The notes under the pieces are model-generated. The model worked only from the letters and a program-made list of their open reading frames with translations. It had not been told where the DNA came from and did not search any database. Source: Betaproteobacteria bacterium Ga0077527 (GTDB taxonomy: Bacteria > Pseudomonadota > Gammaproteobacteria > Burkholderiales > SG8-41). From it: a DNA stretch of 64,000 nucleotides. Shown here piece after piece: positions 61,326 through 64,000 of the stretch. The position numbers and the translations under genes were made by a program. The stretch is taken from positions 310,001 through 374,000 of the forward strand of contig LNDW01000015.1 in the NCBI GenBank assembly GCA_001464815.1, given 5' to 3'. Numbering within the stretch: position 1 is the stretch's first letter; the number at the start of each line of letters is the position of its first letter.

Positions 61326-61345
61326 TAACTATTTGATTTAAATGG
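61326..61345 (+). repeat. AT-rich dispersed motif, copy 7
   Basis: TAACTATTTGATTTAAATGG, a variant of copy 3 (TAACTATTTG shared), preceded by TAATTATTT. It overlaps the nitroreductase start codon at 61342. Confidence 0.4.
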
Positions 61346-62202
61346 AATTTATGGAAAATAGCCTGAGCAACGCTGCCGTACGCATCGAAGCCGACCTGCA
61401 CACCCGCTTCGGTATCCGCTTCCCGATCCCGGAGAACCAGCCCGGTCTGTCTGCGCTGGCCGCCATGGCCGGGCATCGCTCGATCCGCCGTTTTCGCGCC
61501 GACGCGGTGGCACCGGAGCTGCTGCGGCTGCTGTTCGCCTGCGCGCTGTCTGCACCAACCAAGAGCGACCTGCAGCAGGCCGACATCATCCATGTCGCCG
61601 ACCTGCAAAAACGCCGGCGTATCGTCGCCCACCTGCCGGACATGGCGTGGATACTCGATGCGCCGGTGTTCCTGGTGTTCTGCGGCAACAACCGGCGCAT
61701 CCGCCACATCGGCGAATGGCGCGGCAAACCCTTCGCCAACGAGCACCTCGACCATTTCATGAATGCCGCAGTCGATGCCGGGATTGTGATGATGCATTTC
61801 ATCAGCGCCGCCGAGGCCGCCGGACTGGGCACCTGCCCGATCAGTGCAATCCGCAACGCGGTCGATACCGTCAGCGCCGAACTCGCACTGCCGCAGGGCG
61901 TGTTTCCGGTGGCTGGCCTGTGTGTCGGATACCCCTCCAGCGGCGGACACATCAGCCCCAGGCTGCCGCTGGAAGTTACGGTGCACACCGACCGGTATGA
62001 CGAGTCGATGCTGCGCGAACAGGTTGACGGCTACGACCGGCGCCGCCACGACAATCACCCCTACGCCAAGCAGCGGCGGACCAAAAGTTTTGGCGAGTCG
62101 GCGTTCTACGGCTGGTCGGAGGACAAGGCGCGGCAATATGCCGAACCGGAGCGCGCGGACTTTGGCGACTACATCCGGCGCCAGGGTTTCAGCCTGAAAT
62201 AA
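61342..62202 (+). CDS. Nitroreductase-family (FMN) oxidoreductase
   Basis: 286 residues. MAGHRSIRRFRADAVAPELL near residue 43 is the FMN-phosphate binding start; LSAPTKSDLQQADI and the AAEAAGLGTCPISAIRN segment near 160 fit the NfsA-like fold. The C-terminal YAKQRRTKSFGESAFYGWSEDK is longer than in E. coli nitroreductases. It would reduce nitro, quinone or similar substrates with NAD(P)H. ATG at 61342 or 61351. Divergent from rpsP across a 144-base gap. Confidence 0.85.
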   Translation: MEFMENSLSNAAVRIEADLHTRFGIRFPIPENQPGLSALAAMAGHRSIRRFRADAVAPELLRLLFACALSAPTKSDLQQADIIHVADLQKRRRIVAHLPDMAWILDAPVFLVFCGNNRRIRHIGEWRGKPFANEHLDHFMNAAVDAGIVMMHFISAAEAAGLGTCPISAIRNAVDTVSAELALPQGVFPVAGLCVGYPSSGGHISPRLPLEVTVHTDRYDESMLREQVDGYDRRRHDNHPYAKQRRTKSFGESAFYGWSEDKARQYAEPERADFGDYIRRQGFSLK

Positions 62203-62253
62203 GAGGGACGCAGAGCGGCCGCAGCGCAGGAAGGTGCTGCGGGCCCCTGGTCG

Positions 62254-63603
62254 TCAGCGCATGCCGGGGAACATGCCCTTCATGCCACGCATCATCTTTG
62301 CCATGCCACCCTTGGCCACCATTTTCATCATCTTCTGCGTCTGCTCGAACTGGTTGAGCAGGCGATTGACTTCCTGAACTGTGACACCGGCACCCGCGGC
62401 AATACGCCGCTTGCGCGAAGCCTTGATCAGCTCGGGCTTGGCGCGTTCCAGCGGTGTCATCGCGTTGATGATGCCCTCGAGGCGGCGGATGGTCTTGTCC
62501 TCCATCTGCGGCGCGGCCTGGGCTGCCTGCGCAAGCTGCGCCGGCAGCTTGTCCATCAACGCGCTCATGCCGCCCATCTTGCGCATCTGCGCGATCTGCT
62601 GCTTGAAATCCTCGAGGTCGAAACCCTTGCCGGACTTGACCTTGCGCGCGAGTTTTTCGGCCTCCAAATGATCAACTGAACGGGTGACGTCCTCGATCAG
62701 CGACAGCACATCACCCATGCCAAGGATGCGTGAAGCCATGCGGTCGGGATGGAAGGCCTCGAGGCCGTTGATCTTCTCCCCGGTGCCGGCGAACTTGATA
62801 GGCTTGCCGGTGACATGGCGCACCGAAAGCGCCGCGCCGCCACGGGCATCACCATCAAGCTTGGTCAACACCACGCCGGTCAGCGGCAGTGCGTCGGCAA
62901 AGGCCCTGGCAACATTGACCGCATCCTGGCCCTGCATCGCGTCCACCACGAACAGCGTTTCCACCGGCAGCAGCGCGGCGTGCAATTCGCGGATCTCCTG
63001 CATCATCGCTTCGTCGATCGCGAGCCTGCCGGCGGTGTCGACAATCAGCACATCGTGATAATGGGTGCGCGCGAATTCCAGTGCGCGCCGGGCAATCGCA
63101 AGCGGCTGCTCACCCGCGGCCACCGGATGAAAATCAGCCTCGACCTGCCCGGACAGCACCCGCAACTGCTCGATCGCCGCGGGGCGATAGACGTCGCAGC
63201 TGGCGAGCAGCACCTTTTTTTTCTGCCCGCGCAGCAGGAGCGCCAGTTTCGCCGCGGTGGTGGTCTTGCCGGCGCCCTGCAGGCCCGCCATCAGCACCAC
63301 CGCCGGCGGCTGCACCGCAAGGTTGAGCGCCTCGTTGTGCTCGCCCATTAGCGCGATCAGCTCGCGATGCACCACACCGACCAGCGCCTGCCCCGGGGTC
63401 AGGCTGCCGACAACCTCCTCGCCAACCGCCTTCTCGCGGATGCGTTCAATGAAGGCCTTGACCACAGGCAGCGCGACATCGGCCTCAAGCAGCGCGACGC
63501 GCACTTCGCGCAGCGCATCGGCAATATTGGTTTCGGTAAGCCGTGCTTCGCCACGCAGCGTTTTTACGACGCGCGACAGGCGCTGGGTGAGGTTATCGAA
63601 CAT
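62254..63603 (-). CDS. ffh: Signal recognition particle protein Ffh
   Basis: 449 residues, complete. The N domain (LTQRLSRVVKTLRGEARLTE) is followed by the GTPase P-loop LQGAGKTTTAAKLA near residue 110, DTAGRLAIDE near 190, TKLDGDARGG near 247, and the Met-rich M domain ending in FPGMR. It binds 4.5S RNA and signal sequences to target inner-membrane proteins. Confidence 0.98.
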   Translation of the reverse strand: MFDNLTQRLSRVVKTLRGEARLTETNIADALREVRVALLEADVALPVVKAFIERIREKAVGEEVVGSLTPGQALVGVVHRELIALMGEHNEALNLAVQPPAVVLMAGLQGAGKTTTAAKLALLLRGQKKKVLLASCDVYRPAAIEQLRVLSGQVEADFHPVAAGEQPLAIARRALEFARTHYHDVLIVDTAGRLAIDEAMMQEIRELHAALLPVETLFVVDAMQGQDAVNVARAFADALPLTGVVLTKLDGDARGGAALSVRHVTGKPIKFAGTGEKINGLEAFHPDRMASRILGMGDVLSLIEDVTRSVDHLEAEKLARKVKSGKGFDLEDFKQQIAQMRKMGGMSALMDKLPAQLAQAAQAAPQMEDKTIRRLEGIINAMTPLERAKPELIKASRKRRIAAGAGVTVQEVNRLLNQFEQTQKMMKMVAKGGMAKMMRGMKGMFPGMR

Positions 63604-63672
63604 GCGCGAGAGGATGAAATCAGAAAAAGGCGTGCGGAAAGAAGCAGACGGCTTGGTGTAGACTGGCAGTCA

Positions 63673-64000
63673 ATGTTGCCGATACTACCTTACTTGATCA
63701 ACGCTCTGCTTTATGGCGCGCTTGCCGCGTATTTCTGGCATGCCTACTGGTCGCCGGGGGCCCGCGCCCTTAACACGCAGGCGGTATTAAGTTGGCGTGA
63801 TCACTGGATGGTGCTGGTGCCGCTCGCGCTGCACACCTCGCTGCTGATCCGTTCGGCCTATGCTCCTGACGGACTGCATCTCGGCATTGGCAACTCGGTG
63901 TCGGCGATACTTTGGCTGACCGTGATGATCTACTGGATCGGGCATTTTTTTTACCGCCTTGACGGCCTGCAGATTCTGGTGCTTCCGGTCGCGGCACTGG
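63673..64000 (+). CDS. YpjD/CcsA-like cytochrome c assembly-type membrane protein, 3' end cut off
   Basis: About 109 residues are visible and the frame runs past the window edge. It is hydrophobic with helices PILPYLINALLYGALAAYFW, MVLVPLALHTSLLI and VSAILWLTVMIYWIGHFFY; His residues in LALHTS could be haem-ligand positions. The pattern and the position beside ffh match the ypjD/ccsA-like gene found divergent from ffh in many proteobacteria. The function in cytochrome c assembly is not established for YpjD. Confidence 0.8.
   Translation, partial: MLPILPYLINALLYGALAAYFWHAYWSPGARALNTQAVLSWRDHWMVLVPLALHTSLLIRSAYAPDGLHLGIGNSVSAILWLTVMIYWIGHFFYRLDGLQILVLPVAAL

Noticed and set aside
1-64000. tRNA, rRNA, insertion sequences or prophage
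   Set aside because: No cloverleaf, rRNA segment, transposase, integrase or phage gene was recognised in reading both strands; a dedicated RNA search could not be run.

Overview
The window is GC-rich, densely coded bacterial chromosome of betaproteobacterial (Burkholderiales-like) type. The evidence is the ribosomal/tRNA-modification block rpsP-rimM-trmD-rplS with ffh and a ypjD/ccsA-like gene nearby, slyX, an eptA-dgkA locus, and above all ten intact periplasmic receptors of the Bug/TctC family (tripartite tricarboxylate transport receptors) plus one decayed copy. Such expansions are typical of Bordetella, Cupriavidus and relatives. No tctA or tctB membrane partner, rRNA, tRNA, CRISPR array, transposase or prophage gene was found. 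All identifications come from reading the sequence; no database search was run.

Layout. 1-2.8 kb: a cut-off DUF1028 gene, a Bug gene and a hydrolase/OsmC fusion. 2.8-3.5 kb: debris of an ABC-type substrate-binding protein gene. 3.5-6.2 kb: an envelope operon (phosphoethanolamine transferase, diacylglycerol kinase, PAP2 phosphatase). 6.2-9.9 kb: Bug, FMN-dependent 2-hydroxy-acid dehydrogenase and M32 carboxypeptidase. 10-15.7 kb: amidase, MazG-like protein, a universal stress protein with a perfect FNR-type box upstream, an exonuclease, a DUF3500 protein and Bug. 15.9-22.4 kb: bicupin, Bug, DoxX, metallo-beta-lactamase-fold protein, Bug pseudogene, membrane protein, DUF1499, Bug. 22.5-33 kb: SulP-STAS-cNMP transporter, C45 hydrolase with Bug, enolase-superfamily enzyme, degenerate cyclase domain, CMD and HIT-like proteins, then thioesterase-Bug-Bug opposite a VOC protein. 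33-43.5 kb: small proteins, a 27-bp tandem repeat, serine hydrolase, slyX/S4 pair, lipoprotein, acetyltransferase, methyltransferase, a second FMN dehydrogenase, a TfdA-like dioxygenase, a metallo-hydrolase and recQ.

43.6-57.4 kb is the most interesting block. A HutC/GntR-type regulator faces a long minus-strand run: SuyA- and SuyB-like subunits ((R)-sulfolactate sulfo-lyase, related to altronate dehydratase), a thiamine-diphosphate enzyme, a succinate-dehydrogenase-like iron-sulfur subunit with two membrane anchors, a sulfatase with an intact formylglycine motif, Bug, two-subunit class I fumarase/tartrate dehydratase, the flavoprotein of the SDH-like complex (split from its partners), a second Bug and an Ldh2-family dehydrogenase. 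A reasonable reading is a regulated pathway for an organosulfur or hydroxy-dicarboxylic acid: periplasmic capture by Bug, desulfonation or dehydration, and feeding of C3/C4 acids to a dedicated SDH-like complex. 57.4-64 kb is housekeeping: a tetratricopeptide-like exported protein, rplS-trmD-rimM-rpsP, nitroreductase, ffh, and the start of a ypjD/ccsA-like gene.

Between genes, an AT-rich motif close to TAACYNATTGTTTTWATTGAT occurs seven times, mostly beside stop or start codons, and stands out in this GC-rich sequence. Gaps longer than 300 bases are only 2806-3461 (AT motif plus a pseudogene) and 33761-34213 (AT motif plus tandem repeat). In the shorter divergent gaps I mark only the sites listed.
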